NCBI RefSeq assembly: GCF_900106995.1
Contig: NZ_FNOK01000027.1
Span: forward strand, 1-64,000
Direction of reading: 5' to 3'
Length of the DNA: 64,000 nt
Source: Saccharopolyspora shandongensis
GTDB taxonomy: Bacteria > Actinomycetota > Actinomycetes > Mycobacteriales > Pseudonocardiaceae
Both the position numbers and the translations under genes were made by a program. The notes under the pieces are model-generated. The model was not told the origin of the DNA and did no database searches. It saw only the letters and a list, made by a program, of their open reading frames with translations. Below, piece after piece: positions 10,319 to 19,028 of the stretch (the stretch's first letter is position 1; each line of letters starts with the position of its first letter).

Positions 10319-11494
10319 TCAACCGCTCGCGGGCAGGATCCGGCCCGTCACCTCGCCGAAGCCGATCCGGGAGCCTCCTGGGCCCGGTGCCGTCGCCGTG
10401 ATGGTGACCTCGTCGCCGTCCTGGAGGAACGTTCGCTCCTCCCCACCGACCTCGACGGGTTCCTTGCCACCCCAGGTGAGTTCGATGAACGCGCCGCGCT
10501 GGTTCTTCTCCGGGCCCGAGATCGTGCCGGACGCGTACAGGTCGCCGGTGCGGCTGGTCGCCCCGTTGACCGTCAGGTGCGCCAGCATCTGGGCCGGGGA
10601 CCAGTACATCTCCCGGTACGGCGGGCGGGAGACCTCGTGCCCGTTCCAGGACACCGCGAGGTCGATGTCCAGGCCCCACGGCTCGGTTTCCCGCAGGTAC
10701 GGCAGGGGTTCCGGCTCCTGGTCCGGGACCGGGACGCGCGCGGCCTCCAGCGCGAGCAGCGGGACCACCCACGCGGAGATCGACGTGGCGAAGCTCTTGC
10801 CGAGGAACGGGCCCAGCGGCACGTACTCCCACGCCTGGATGTCGCGGGCCGACCAGTCGTTGACCAGCACGACGCCGAACACGTGGGTGGCGAAGTCCGC
10901 GGCGGGCACGGTGGCGCCCAGGTCGGAGCCGGTGCCGACGATGAAGCCGAGCTCCGCCTCGATGTCCAGGCGGCGGCAGGCCCCGAACGTCGGGGCGCCC
11001 TCGTCCGGCGCCTTGCGCTGGCCGCTGGGGCGGACGATGTCGGTGCCCGACACCACGACCGTGCCACTACGCCCGTGGTAGCCGACCGGCAGGTGCTTCC
11101 AGTTCGGCATCAGCGGCTCGGCGTTCGGCCGGAACAGCCGGCCGAGGTTGGACGCGTGGTGCTCCGAGGCGTAGAAGTCGACGTAGTCGGCGACCTCGAT
11201 CGGCAGGTGCGTGGTGACGTCGGCGACCGGGTGCACCGCCGCGTCCGGTACGTCCCCCGACACCAGCTCGGTGATCTGCCGCCGCACCTGCACCCACCGC
11301 TCGTGGCCCTGCGCCATGAACGCGTTCAGGCTCGGCCGCGCGAAGACCTCGTCGCCCAGCGCCACCGCGAGGTCCACAACGGACTCCCCCACGCGGACGC
11401 CGACCCGCGGCTCGGTGCCGGGAGTGGAGAACACGCCGTAGGGCAGGTTGTCGAACCCGAACGGCGAACCGGCGGGGATGTCGATCACGGTCAC
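10319..11494 (-). CDS. fah: Fumarylacetoacetase
   Basis: A 391-residue fumarylacetoacetate hydrolase, the last step of tyrosine/homogentisate breakdown (fumarylacetoacetate to fumarate and acetoacetate). The SH3-like N-terminal domain leads into DFYASEHHASNLGRLFR and RRLDIEAELGFIVG, followed by VLVNDWSARDIQAWEYVP. These supply the metal-binding acidic residues known from the mammalian enzyme. The GTG at 11494 follows AAGGAG by seven bases and overlaps the upstream gene's stop as GTGA, so translation is probably coupled. Length fits the family. Confidence 0.95.
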   Translation of the reverse strand: MTVIDIPAGSPFGFDNLPYGVFSTPGTEPRVGVRVGESVVDLAVALGDEVFARPSLNAFMAQGHERWVQVRRQITELVSGDVPDAAVHPVADVTTHLPIEVADYVDFYASEHHASNLGRLFRPNAEPLMPNWKHLPVGYHGRSGTVVVSGTDIVRPSGQRKAPDEGAPTFGACRRLDIEAELGFIVGTGSDLGATVPAADFATHVFGVVLVNDWSARDIQAWEYVPLGPFLGKSFATSISAWVVPLLALEAARVPVPDQEPEPLPYLRETEPWGLDIDLAVSWNGHEVSRPPYREMYWSPAQMLAHLTVNGATSRTGDLYASGTISGPEKNQRGAFIELTWGGKEPVEVGGEERTFLQDGDEVTITATAPGPGGSRIGFGEVTGRILPASG

Positions 11495-12357
11495 GAGGCG
11501 ACTCCTTCTGCGCTGAGCACCACCGCGGGCACCAGGCCCAGGTCCACCAGCTCGGTCAGGGGCTCGACGATGCTGCACGTGCCGAAGGACAGGAACCGCT
11601 CGCGGGCGGCCGCGACCCGCGCGTCGTCCAGGGTCCCGACGCGCTCGGCGACCTTGCGCGCATCGCGTTCGGCGAGGATCTCGGCGATCTCGGACTCGTC
11701 GGCGAAGTCCACCGCCGCGTCGGTGGCCAGCAGCAGGTTCAGGTAGCCGTGCTGCTCGAAACCGGTTGCGGGATCGGTGTTGCGGATCGCGTGGTGCAGC
11801 CCGGCGGTGGCCTTGAACGGCACCCGCGCGTCGACGACCGCCCGGATCGCGGCGGCCAGTTCCGCCTCGTCCGGGTACAGCTCGGCCTTCACCCCGCCGG
11901 TGCGGAACTTGGCCTGGTACCGGGTGGCGGCGCAGGCGGCGATGACCTCCGGGCGCCGCTGGTCGCGGGGCACCTCGACGAAGACGGCCACGTCCTCGGC
12001 CGCCGCGCAGGCCCGGTCGAGCTCGGCGAAGAACTCCGCGGGAGCCTGCCCCGCGGGCACCGCGACCTCCAGGGCGCGCAACCGGACCGGCAGCGCTCCG
12101 GCGGCGTCGAACACGGCCCGGAGCTGCCCCGGCCCCTCGGGCGCGGTGATCGAGAGGTCGAGCCGGTCGCCGGGGTCGAGCAGGCCGGCGAGCTCCGCCA
12201 GCGCCGGTGCCGCGAGCACCAGCGGCCCGACGAGCTCGGCATACGGCGCGGCCGTGTGCCGGGCGTGCGCGGCGACGGCGTCGGGCAGCGGCGCCAGGCC
12301 CGGCGGGAACACCGCGGCGTCATCGCACAGCGACTTCGCGAAATCCGGGATGGTCAC
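11491..12357 (-). CDS. Unknown protein encoded inside the homogentisate operon
   Basis: A 288-residue soluble protein that I do not recognise from a characterised family. It begins VTIPDFAKSLCDDAAVFPPG and contains the conserved-looking stretches RYQAKFRTGG and PFKATAGLHHAIRN. The second of these looks like part of a TIM-barrel or aldolase-type sheet. It overlaps hmgA upstream and fah downstream by four bases each (GTGA), so it must be made with them. The pathway needs a maleylacetoacetate isomerase between the two enzymes and no GST-type isomerase is encoded here, so that role is a candidate. That is inference from position only. Confidence 0.8.
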   Translation of the reverse strand: MTIPDFAKSLCDDAAVFPPGLAPLPDAVAAHARHTAAPYAELVGPLVLAAPALAELAGLLDPGDRLDLSITAPEGPGQLRAVFDAAGALPVRLRALEVAVPAGQAPAEFFAELDRACAAAEDVAVFVEVPRDQRRPEVIAACAATRYQAKFRTGGVKAELYPDEAELAAAIRAVVDARVPFKATAGLHHAIRNTDPATGFEQHGYLNLLLATDAAVDFADESEIAEILAERDARKVAERVGTLDDARVAAARERFLSFGTCSIVEPLTELVDLGLVPAVVLSAEGVAS

Positions 12358-13553
12358 TGCTTCGGCCCCCGTCCCGCCCAGGTCCAGGCGTAGCCGGGGT
12401 CTTCGGCCGCGCGGCCGCCCTCGCCGAGCTCCAGCGGGCGGAACGTGTCGACCATGACCGCGAGCTCGTCGAAGAACTCCACCCCGATGCTGCGCTCGTA
12501 GGCCCCCGGCTGCGGGCCGTGCGAGTGCCCGCCCGGGTGCACTGAGATCGAGCCCTGCCCGATCCCGGAGCCCTTGCGCGCCTCGTAGTCCCCGCCGCAG
12601 TAGAACATCACCTCGTCGGAGTCCACATTGGAGTGGTAGTACGGCACCGGGATGGACAGCGGGTGGTAGTCCACCTTGCGCGGCACGAAGTTGCACACCA
12701 CGAAGTTGTTGCCCTCGAAGACCTGGTGCACCGGCGGCGGCTGGTGCACGCGGCCGGTGATCGGCTCGAAGTCGGACACGTTGAAGGTGTACGGGTACAG
12801 GCAGCCGTCCCAGCCGACCACGTCGAACGGGTGCTCCGGGTAGACGAACCGGGTGCCGACGATGCCGGTGCTGCCGCGGTGCTTGACCAGCACCTCGACG
12901 TCGGTGCCGTCGGCCAGGACCGGCTCGGTGGGGCCGTGCAGGTCGCGTTCGCAGTACGGCGAGTGCTCCAGCAGCTGGCCGAACTTCGACAGGTACCGGC
13001 GCGGCGGCGTGATGTGCGAGTTGGCCTCGATGCAGTACGCGCGCACCGGCTCGTCGCCCTGCGGCAGCCAGCGGTGCGTGGTCGCCCGCGGCAGGATCAC
13101 GTAGTCGCCCTGCCGGAACGGCAGCGCGCCGAACACCGTCTCGACGACGCCCTCACCGGACTCGATGTACACGCACTCGTCGCCGATCCCGTTGCGGTAC
13201 AGCGGAGAGGCCTCGCCCGCGACGACGTAGGAGATGCGCACGTCGGCGTTGCCCAGGACCAGCCGGCGGCCGGTCACCACGTCGTGGCGCTTCCACTCCT
13301 GGCCGCCGAAGAGCTCGTGCAGCTTCAGGTGCCGCGGCCGAAGCGGGTGGTTCGGCTCGGTACCCAGGTCGGGCAGTTCCCACACCGTCGAGTCGACCAG
13401 TGCGGACGGGAGGTTGCGGTGGTAAAGCAGCGACGAGTCGCTGGAGAAGCCCTCCTCCCCCATCAGCTCCTCGTAGTACAGGCCGCCATCGGGCCTGCGG
13501 TGCTGGGTGTGCCGCTTCGGCGGCACCTCACCGACCTGCCGGTAGTACGCCAT
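12354..13553 (-). CDS. hmgA: Homogentisate 1,2-dioxygenase
   Basis: A 399-residue cupin dioxygenase that opens homogentisate to maleylacetoacetate. The start MAYYRQVGEVPPKRHTQHR is typical of bacterial HmgA. The iron-ligand region is visible as YYHSNVDSDEVMFYCGG and PGGHSHGPQPGAYE near residues 300-350. ATG at 13553 was chosen over an upstream in-frame start at 13610 because homology begins at MAYY and the MarR-type operator would otherwise lie within the gene. It is first in an operon with the unknown gene and fah. Expression is probably induced by the pathway substrate through the adjacent MarR regulator. Confidence 0.95.
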   Translation of the reverse strand: MAYYRQVGEVPPKRHTQHRRPDGGLYYEELMGEEGFSSDSSLLYHRNLPSALVDSTVWELPDLGTEPNHPLRPRHLKLHELFGGQEWKRHDVVTGRRLVLGNADVRISYVVAGEASPLYRNGIGDECVYIESGEGVVETVFGALPFRQGDYVILPRATTHRWLPQGDEPVRAYCIEANSHITPPRRYLSKFGQLLEHSPYCERDLHGPTEPVLADGTDVEVLVKHRGSTGIVGTRFVYPEHPFDVVGWDGCLYPYTFNVSDFEPITGRVHQPPPVHQVFEGNNFVVCNFVPRKVDYHPLSIPVPYYHSNVDSDEVMFYCGGDYEARKGSGIGQGSISVHPGGHSHGPQPGAYERSIGVEFFDELAVMVDTFRPLELGEGGRAAEDPGYAWTWAGRGPKQ

Positions 13554-13603
13554 CGCCCTCGCCTCCTTGCAACGGCCCAGGAACCCTCCGGCCCCGGCGC
13601 ATT

Positions 13604-13621
13604 TAGTCAATGTATTTACTA
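13604..13621. promoter_or_regulatory. MarR-type operator in front of hmgA
   Basis: TAGTCAAT-GT-ATTTACTA is an 18-bp inverted repeat with seven of eight arm positions complementary. It lies in the 97-bp gap between the marR gene and hmgA, 51-68 bp upstream of the hmgA ATG. A related but weaker sequence (12 of 18 identical) occurs at 14196-14213 just upstream of marR. Confidence 0.6.
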
Positions 13622-13650
13622 CTTGCCGCGCGGCGCAACAGCCGAAGGGA

Positions 13651-14175
13651 TCAGTTCCGGCCGCGGATGTCGAACTGGTCGCGGTTCGTGATGAGCTTGT
13701 CCAGCAGCATGATCAAGATGCGTTGCTCGGTCTCGGTGAGCACGCTCGTCCACTCGTGTTCCCGCTCGTTCTGCGCCCGGAACACCTCGATCATCTCCTG
13801 CCGCCCGCGCTCGGTCAGCGACAGCAGCACGGAGCGGCCGTCGCGCTCGCCCGGCGCCCGGTCCAGCAGCCCGTCCGCGACCAGCGTCTTCGCCAGGTTC
13901 GACACCGCGGCCCGGCTCATCCCGGTCAGCTCGGCGGCCTTCTTGGCCTCCAGCGGACCTGCCAGCCAGGTGACGAACAGCAGCCGGAAGCCCGACCAGG
14001 ACCGGCCGCGCGGCCGGTGCACCGCCGCCTCCAGGTCGTAGGTGACGATGTTGGACGCCCGGTTGAGCGTCAGCAGCACCTCGGTGGCCAGCTGGTGCCG
14101 GAACCCGTACTCGCTGGCCAGCCGGTGGTTCGCCAGCTCGACGAAGGACCAGAAATCCAGCTCGTCCGCGGCCAT
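13651..14175 (-). CDS. MarR-family regulator of homogentisate catabolism
   Basis: A 174-residue winged-helix MarR protein. The recognition-helix region is AAELTGMSRAAVSNLAKTLVADGLL and the wing is ERDGRSVLLSLTERG. ATG at 14175 is preferred because GGAGG lies five bases upstream; a longer TTG start at 14202 lacks such a site. It lies immediately upstream of hmgA on the same strand. An operator-like repeat is found in front of both genes, consistent with autoregulation and repression of hmgA until an aromatic intermediate binds. The family is certain; the target is inferred. Confidence 0.88.
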   Translation of the reverse strand: MAADELDFWSFVELANHRLASEYGFRHQLATEVLLTLNRASNIVTYDLEAAVHRPRGRSWSGFRLLFVTWLAGPLEAKKAAELTGMSRAAVSNLAKTLVADGLLDRAPGERDGRSVLLSLTERGRQEMIEVFRAQNEREHEWTSVLTETEQRILIMLLDKLITNRDQFDIRGRN

Positions 14176-14195
14176 CGCATCCTCCGTCGCCGAAC

Positions 14196-14213
14196 TGATC
14201 AATGCGTGAACTA
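14196..14213. promoter_or_regulatory. Possible second MarR site upstream of marR
   Basis: The sequence TGATCAATGCGTGAACTA matches the hmgA operator at 12 of 18 positions but is not itself a good palindrome. It lies 21-38 bp upstream of the marR ATG, where it could mediate autoregulation. Confidence 0.3.
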
Positions 14214-14333
14214 TCTCAGCTCGGCCCGAAAACCACCACCCGTCTGAGCCGGTTCTCAGCCTGCGGGCCGCTCTCAGCGTTATCTCAGCGACCTTCAGCC
14301 ACGCTTGACCCAGGACCCGACAGGAGGAGTCTC

Positions 14334-15383
14334 ATGAAACGGAAGAACGTGGCTTATGCGGCGACCGCCGGTGCCGCGGTGGGCGTGCTCGGCCTGACCG
14401 CGCTCGCGCTGCCCGCCGGCGCCGGCGCCGCCCCGGCGTTACCCCCGGTGGCGCCGGAGCAGCTGGTGGAGTCGGTGATGCGGGCGACCCCGCCGGCTCT
14501 GACCGGCACCGTCGAGGTGGACAACGCGCTCGGCCTGCCCGCGATCCCGGGCGCGGGCCAGGCCTCCGAGCTGCTTTCCGACGGCACCAGCAAGTTCCAG
14601 GTGTGGGCCGACGGCCAGGGCCGCCACCGCGTCTCGGTGCCCTCGCACAACGGAGAGATGACCGTCGTCGACGACGGCTCGACGGTGTGGAAGTGGGATT
14701 CGAGCGAGCAGAAGGTGGTCCGCTCGACGGAACACGCGCCGGAATCCGGCGAGCACCAGGGCCCGGCCGATCCCGCCGCGGCGGCCCGCCAGATCATCGA
14801 CAAGCTCCGGCAGACCAGCGACGTGAAGGTGGACGGCACGGCCAGCGTCGCCGGTCGCGACGCCTACGAGCTGGTGCTCACGCCGAAGCCGACCGAGCGC
14901 ACCCTGCTGCGCGAGGTGCGGGTCGCGGTGGACGCGGAGAAGCGCATCCCGCTGGAGCTCTCGGTGCTCACCAACGGTTCGAACGACCCGGCGTTCCAGG
15001 TCGGCTTCAGCGACATCGACCTCAGCGCCCCGGACCCGGCCCTGTTCCGGTTCACCCCGCCCGCGGGCGCGGAGGTTACGGACGGCAAGTCCGAACACGC
15101 ACCGCAGCAGCGCCCGGACCGCCCGGAGGGCGAGCACAAGGTCGTCGGCGACGGCTGGGACGCGGTCATAGTGGCCCAGGTGCCGCAGCAGCAGGAGAAG
15201 CAGCAGGGCGGCCAGGACTTCCGCCAACTCGCCGAGCGGGTCGGCAAGCCGGTCAGCGGTCCGTGGGGCAACGGCTGGATCATCGGAACGGCGGCGGGCA
15301 ACGCCCTGCTCACCTCCGACGGTCGCGTCGCGGCCGGTGCGGTGCCGGAGCAGGTGCTCACCGCCGCACTCGGCGGGGCGTGA
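14334..15383 (+). CDS. Exported LolA/RseB-like protein
   Basis: A 349-residue protein with an N-terminal signal or membrane anchor (about residues 1-32, ending near AGAGAAP). A LolA/LppX-type beta half-barrel of the DUF2092 kind follows, with landmarks FQVWADGQGRHRVSV, STVWKWDS and FQVGFSDIDLSAPDPALFRFTPP. A Gln/Glu-rich linker and a further C-terminal domain come after. Such proteins carry or sense lipids or lipoproteins at the cell surface. ATG at 14334 follows AGGAGG. Its stop overlaps the start of an ABC ATPase (TGATG), so it is part of a three-gene export or sensing operon. Confidence 0.75.
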   Translation: MKRKNVAYAATAGAAVGVLGLTALALPAGAGAAPALPPVAPEQLVESVMRATPPALTGTVEVDNALGLPAIPGAGQASELLSDGTSKFQVWADGQGRHRVSVPSHNGEMTVVDDGSTVWKWDSSEQKVVRSTEHAPESGEHQGPADPAAAARQIIDKLRQTSDVKVDGTASVAGRDAYELVLTPKPTERTLLREVRVAVDAEKRIPLELSVLTNGSNDPAFQVGFSDIDLSAPDPALFRFTPPAGAEVTDGKSEHAPQQRPDRPEGEHKVVGDGWDAVIVAQVPQQQEKQQGGQDFRQLAERVGKPVSGPWGNGWIIGTAAGNALLTSDGRVAAGAVPEQVLTAALGGA

Positions 15384-16348
15384 TGACGAAAGCAGTCGAA
15401 GCGGTGGGGGCGGCGGCGACCGCCCCCACCGCGGGTGAGCTCGCGGCGCGCACCGTCGGCCTGCGCAAGAGCTACGGCCGGACCGTCGCGGTGGCGGGCG
15501 TCGACCTCGCGGTCCCGCGCGGCGGCGTGGTCGGCGTGCTCGGCCCCAACGGTTCGGGCAAGACCACCACGATCCGGATGCTGCTCGGCCTCACCGCTCC
15601 CACCTCCGGCACGGTCGAGTTACTCGGCCACCGGCTGCCGGAGCACAGCGGCCGGGTGCTGCCGCAGGTCGGCGCGCTGGTCGAAGGGCCGGGCTTCCAC
15701 CCGTTCCTGTCCGGCCGGGAGAACCTGCTGCGCTGCGCGGCGATGGAACCGGCGCTGCGCGGCCCGGAGATCCGCGGCGTGGTCGAGCAGGCGCTGGATC
15801 GCGTCGGCTTGGGCGCGGCCGCGGGCCGCCGGTACCGGGGCTACTCGCTGGGCATGAAACAGCGGTTGGGCCTGGCCGCGGCGTTGCTGGTGCCGCGTGA
15901 GCTGGTGGTGCTCGACGAGCCGACTAACGGCCTGGACCCGGCGGGCACCCGCGAGATCCGCCGGATCATCGCGGAACTGCACGCGGCGGGCACGACGGTG
16001 CTGGTGTCCTCGCACCTGCTCGCCGAGATCGAGGCGACCTGCACGCATGTCGCGGTGCTGCACCGCGGTTCGCTGGTCGCGCAGGGCGAACTCGCCGCCA
16101 TGCTGGACGCCGGCGCACCGCACCTCGTGGTGTCCACATCGGATGCTTCCGGCGCGGTGACGACGCTGAGCGGCAAGGGCGTGCAGGCCAGGGAGGAGGC
16201 CGGGGCGGTCCGCGTCGATCTGTCCGATGTGGACTCCGCGGAGGTCGTGGCGATCCTCGTCCACGGCGGTATTCCGGTGCACGAAGCGCGGCTGGCCCGG
16301 ACCGGCCTGGAGGACCTTTTCGCCCGGCTGACCGAGGAGGAGCTGTGA
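15383..16348 (+). CDS. ABC transporter ATP-binding protein
   Basis: A 321-residue ATPase of the bacitracin/daunorubicin-type exporter class. Walker A GPNGSGKTTT is near residues 54-63, the signature SLGMKQRLGLA near 154-164, and Walker B LVVLDEPTNGLDP near 174-186. A C-terminal domain of about 90 residues follows. ATG at 15383 overlaps the previous stop by one base, and its own stop overlaps the permease start (GTGA). It should energise the permease encoded next, probably for lipid, peptide or drug export. Confidence 0.9.
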   Translation: MTKAVEAVGAAATAPTAGELAARTVGLRKSYGRTVAVAGVDLAVPRGGVVGVLGPNGSGKTTTIRMLLGLTAPTSGTVELLGHRLPEHSGRVLPQVGALVEGPGFHPFLSGRENLLRCAAMEPALRGPEIRGVVEQALDRVGLGAAAGRRYRGYSLGMKQRLGLAAALLVPRELVVLDEPTNGLDPAGTREIRRIIAELHAAGTTVLVSSHLLAEIEATCTHVAVLHRGSLVAQGELAAMLDAGAPHLVVSTSDASGAVTTLSGKGVQAREEAGAVRVDLSDVDSAEVVAILVHGGIPVHEARLARTGLEDLFARLTEEEL

Positions 16349-17196
16349 CGGCGATCGACGCAACCGCGACGGCGGCGCGGACGTCCGCCCCGCTGGGGCG
16401 CGTCCTGCTGGCCGAGCTGCGGTGGGTGCTGCGCAGGCCGCGCAACCTGCTCGCGCTCGTCCTGCTGGCGGGCCTCCCGGTACTCCTCGGCACCGCGATC
16501 GCCGTCACCGGCGGGCCGGGCGGCCGCGGCGGAGGTTCCCTCCTCGCCGCGGTGGCCGGAAACGGCCTGGTGCTGCCGATCGCGGCGTTGGTGCTCGCGC
16601 AGACGCTGCTGCTGCCGCTGGTCGTGGCGATGGTCGCGGCCGACGCGCTGGCCGGCGAGTCGGCGCACGGCACGCTGCGCGGGCTGCTGCTCGCGCCCGT
16701 GGGGCGGGTGCGGCTGGTCGGCGTCAAAGCCGCCGGCGTGCTGGTGATGGCGGTGCTCTCGGTGATCGTCATCGCGATCAGCGGCGTCCTGACCGGGCTG
16801 GTCATCGTCGGCGGCGACGGCATGGTCACGCTGTCCGGGACCACGTTGCCGATCGGCTCGGCGCTGGGCCGGGTGGCGCTGGCCGCCGGGTGGTCCGCGG
16901 TGCAGATGGCCGCGGTCGGGGCGATCGCGCTGGCGATCTCGTCGCTGACCGAGCACCCGTTGGTGGTCATGGCCGCCACCATGGGCGGCCTGATCGTGTT
17001 CGGGGTGCTCGGCACGATCCCGGCCCTGGACTGGCTGCAACCGCTGCTGATCACCACCGACTGGTCGGCGGTGATGGACGTGCTGCGCGACCCGATCAGC
17101 GGCGACACGCTGGTCACGGGCCTGCTCCGCGCGGGTTGCTACCTGCTCATCGGCCTGTCGGCGGCCATCGCGCGCGTGGTCACCAAGGACGCCTGA
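16345..17196 (+). CDS. ABC-2 type permease
   Basis: A 283-residue membrane protein with about six hydrophobic segments, arranged as ABC-2/NatB-type permeases: an N-terminal helix at LLALVLLAGLPVLLGTAIAV, then paired helices. The stretch ADALAGESAHGTLRGLLLAPVGR between helices 2 and 3 is characteristic of the class. The GTG start at 16345 overlaps the ATPase stop. It forms an exporter with the preceding ATPase, and the LolA-like protein may be its cargo carrier or sensor. Confidence 0.87.
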   Translation: MTAIDATATAARTSAPLGRVLLAELRWVLRRPRNLLALVLLAGLPVLLGTAIAVTGGPGGRGGGSLLAAVAGNGLVLPIAALVLAQTLLLPLVVAMVAADALAGESAHGTLRGLLLAPVGRVRLVGVKAAGVLVMAVLSVIVIAISGVLTGLVIVGGDGMVTLSGTTLPIGSALGRVALAAGWSAVQMAAVGAIALAISSLTEHPLVVMAATMGGLIVFGVLGTIPALDWLQPLLITTDWSAVMDVLRDPISGDTLVTGLLRAGCYLLIGLSAAIARVVTKDA

Positions 17197-17197
17197 C

Positions 17198-17225
17198 GGT
17201 GCGGGGGCGGCGACGCCTCCGCACC
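17198..17225 (+). terminator. Hairpin terminator after the ABC exporter operon
   Basis: GGTGCGGGGGCG and CGCCTCCGCACC pair at 11 of 12 positions around a 4-base loop, one base after the permease stop. No T-run follows. Confidence 0.65.
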
Positions 17226-17596
17226 CCGGCATCAGCGAAGCAACATCGCGTACAACTCCAGCCACGCGGCCCGCAGCAGCAGGCGCGTCGTGCCGGCTCG
17301 GTCCCACCCGAGCGTCGTCCGGTCGCTTCGAACTGATCGCGGCTGCCGGTGGTGGCGCAATTCGAACCCTTCGATCCCGCCGGACCGGACGCCCGCGGCG
17401 CCCGCTCCGAATCCCCGACGCCTGGCAAGACTCCGTTGTCCCGCCAGGCCGCACCTCGTCCGGGGGCGATGCCCCGTCCGGAACGTGCGACGGACACATT
17501 GCTCGTTACTCGCCGGTTGCGCAAGAAAAATTTTCACCGCGCCCCGCCGGGCGGGCCGGTAGGTTCGAGTCCGTCGTCCGCCTCCGAAGGGATGTC
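17226..17596. other. Non-coding stretch, no supported gene
   Basis: About 370 bp between the exporter operon terminator and the aldo/keto reductase. Only arginine-rich shadow frames are open. An AT-richer patch (AAAAATTTTCACC near 17525-17538) may hold the promoter of the next gene. I see no RNA gene; a fragment resembling a tRNA T-loop does not fold. Confidence 0.5.
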
Positions 17597-18601
17597 ATGG
17601 AGTTCCGCCATCTCGGCCGCAGCGGCCTGGTCATCAGCGAGATCGCCTACGGCAACTGGGTCACCCACGGGTCCCAGGTCGCCGAGGACGCCGCGACCGC
17701 GTGCATCCGCGCCGCGCTGGACGCCGGCATCACCACCTTCGACACCGCCGACGTGTACGCCGCAGGCCGCGCCGAGGCCGTCCTGGGCCGCGCGCTGCGG
17801 GGCGAGCGGCGCGAGGGGCTGGAGATCTTCACCAAGGTCTACTTCCCCACCGGCCCGGGCCGCAACGACCGGGGGCTCAGCCGCAAGCACATCATGGAGT
17901 CCATCGACGCCTCGCTGCGCCGCCTGCAGACCGACTACGTCGACCTCTACCAGGCGCACCGCTACGACCCGGAAACCCCGCTGGAGGAGACCATCGAGGC
18001 GTTCGCCGACGTGGTCCGCGCTGGCAAGGCGCACTACATCGGCGTGTCGGAGTGGACCGCCGAGCAGATCCGCGCCGGTCATGCGCTGGCTCGCGAGCTG
18101 CATGTACCGCTGGTGTCCAACCAGCCGCAGTACTCCGCGCTGTGGCGGGTGATCGAGGACGAGGTAGTGCCGGCCTCGGCGGAGCTGGGCATCGGCCAGA
18201 TCGTCTGGTCGCCCATCGCGCAGGGCGTGCTCACCGGCAAGTACCTGCCCGGGGCCGCGCCACCGGCGGGTTCCCGCGCCACCGACGAGAACGGGGGCGC
18301 GACCTTCGTCTCCCGCTTCCTCCGGGACGACGTGCTGCAGCACGTGCAGAAGCTCAACCCGCTGGCCGCCGAGGCGGGCCTGTCGCCGGCGCAGCTGGCG
18401 GTGGCCTGGGTGCTGCAGAACCCGAACGTCTCGGCGGCCATCATCGGCGCCTCCCGGCCCGAGCAGATCGCCGAGAACGTCGCGGCGTCCGGCGTTCGGC
18501 TCGAAGCCGGGCTGCTGCGGCGAATGGAGGAGATCCTCGCCCCGGTCGCGGAGCGCAACCCGGCGAAAACCGCCGAGAACGCACCGAAGGCCCAGAAGTG
18601 A
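17597..18601 (+). CDS. Aldo/keto reductase (Kv-beta-like, AKR6 type)
   Basis: A 334-residue NADPH-dependent oxidoreductase with the (beta/alpha)8 fold. The catalytic tetrad region is visible as FDTADVYAAGRAE (Asp and Tyr), FTKVYFPTG (Lys) and LYQAHRYDP (His). The NADPH-binding C-terminal part ends with NVSAAIIGASRPEQIAENV. Length and motif order match the voltage-gated-channel-beta-like AKRs. It converges with a small membrane protein gene with only one base between the stops, so there is no room for a separate terminator. The natural substrate is unknown. Confidence 0.92.
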   Translation: MEFRHLGRSGLVISEIAYGNWVTHGSQVAEDAATACIRAALDAGITTFDTADVYAAGRAEAVLGRALRGERREGLEIFTKVYFPTGPGRNDRGLSRKHIMESIDASLRRLQTDYVDLYQAHRYDPETPLEETIEAFADVVRAGKAHYIGVSEWTAEQIRAGHALARELHVPLVSNQPQYSALWRVIEDEVVPASAELGIGQIVWSPIAQGVLTGKYLPGAAPPAGSRATDENGGATFVSRFLRDDVLQHVQKLNPLAAEAGLSPAQLAVAWVLQNPNVSAAIIGASRPEQIAENVAASGVRLEAGLLRRMEEILAPVAERNPAKTAENAPKAQK

Positions 18602-18602
18602 A

Positions 18603-19028
18603 CTAGTGGCTCAGCTTCTCCCACAGCGGCGACGAACCTTGGCGCGGCGCGGGCACGAACGGCGCGTCCACCAACGTCGCGTGGCGGCGCCTCGCCCGGG
18701 AGACCGCGCCCGTGACCAGCCCGACCGCGCAGGCGCAGACGAGCACGCCGAGCCCGACCGCGGCCGCCTGGTCGAAAGTCAGGTCGCCGCGCACTCCGAT
18801 GGCGAAGGTGTCGTAGAAACCCCAGCACACAGCCGTGGTCGCGGCGGCGGCCGGCACGGTGGTCACCGCCGATACGACCGCGACCAGGATCGCCAACCCG
18901 ATCGCCGCGGCCGCGGGACGCGCCGCATCCCCGACGGGGATGCACGCCGCGGTCACGACGAACCCGCTGGCGAACCCGAGCGGATATCCGAAACCCCCTG
19001 GCAAGACCTGCGAATGCGGATGCCTCAT
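18603..19028 (-). CDS. Small multi-pass membrane protein, unknown function
   Basis: A 141-residue protein with four likely membrane segments (around residues 12-30, 38-60, 64-78 and 85-110) and a basic, disordered C-terminal tail of about 30 residues (RARRRHATLVDAPF...). ATG at 19028 is preceded by GGGGG. It resembles small actinobacterial integral membrane proteins of unknown role in layout only. It lies convergent to the aldo/keto reductase. Confidence 0.65.
   Translation of the reverse strand: MRHPHSQVLPGGFGYPLGFASGFVVTAACIPVGDAARPAAAAIGLAILVAVVSAVTTVPAAAATTAVCWGFYDTFAIGVRGDLTFDQAAAVGLGVLVCACAVGLVTGAVSRARRRHATLVDAPFVPAPRQGSSPLWEKLSH

Noticed and set aside
17340..17400. Sequence resembling a tRNA T-loop (TTCGAAT context) as a possible attachment site
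   Set aside because: The flanking five bases do not form a T-stem and no acceptor or anticodon arm is nearby.
17232..17537. 101-codon minus-strand frame in the gap before the aldo/keto reductase
   Set aside because: Low-complexity Arg/Gly content, no ribosome site and no recognisable motif.
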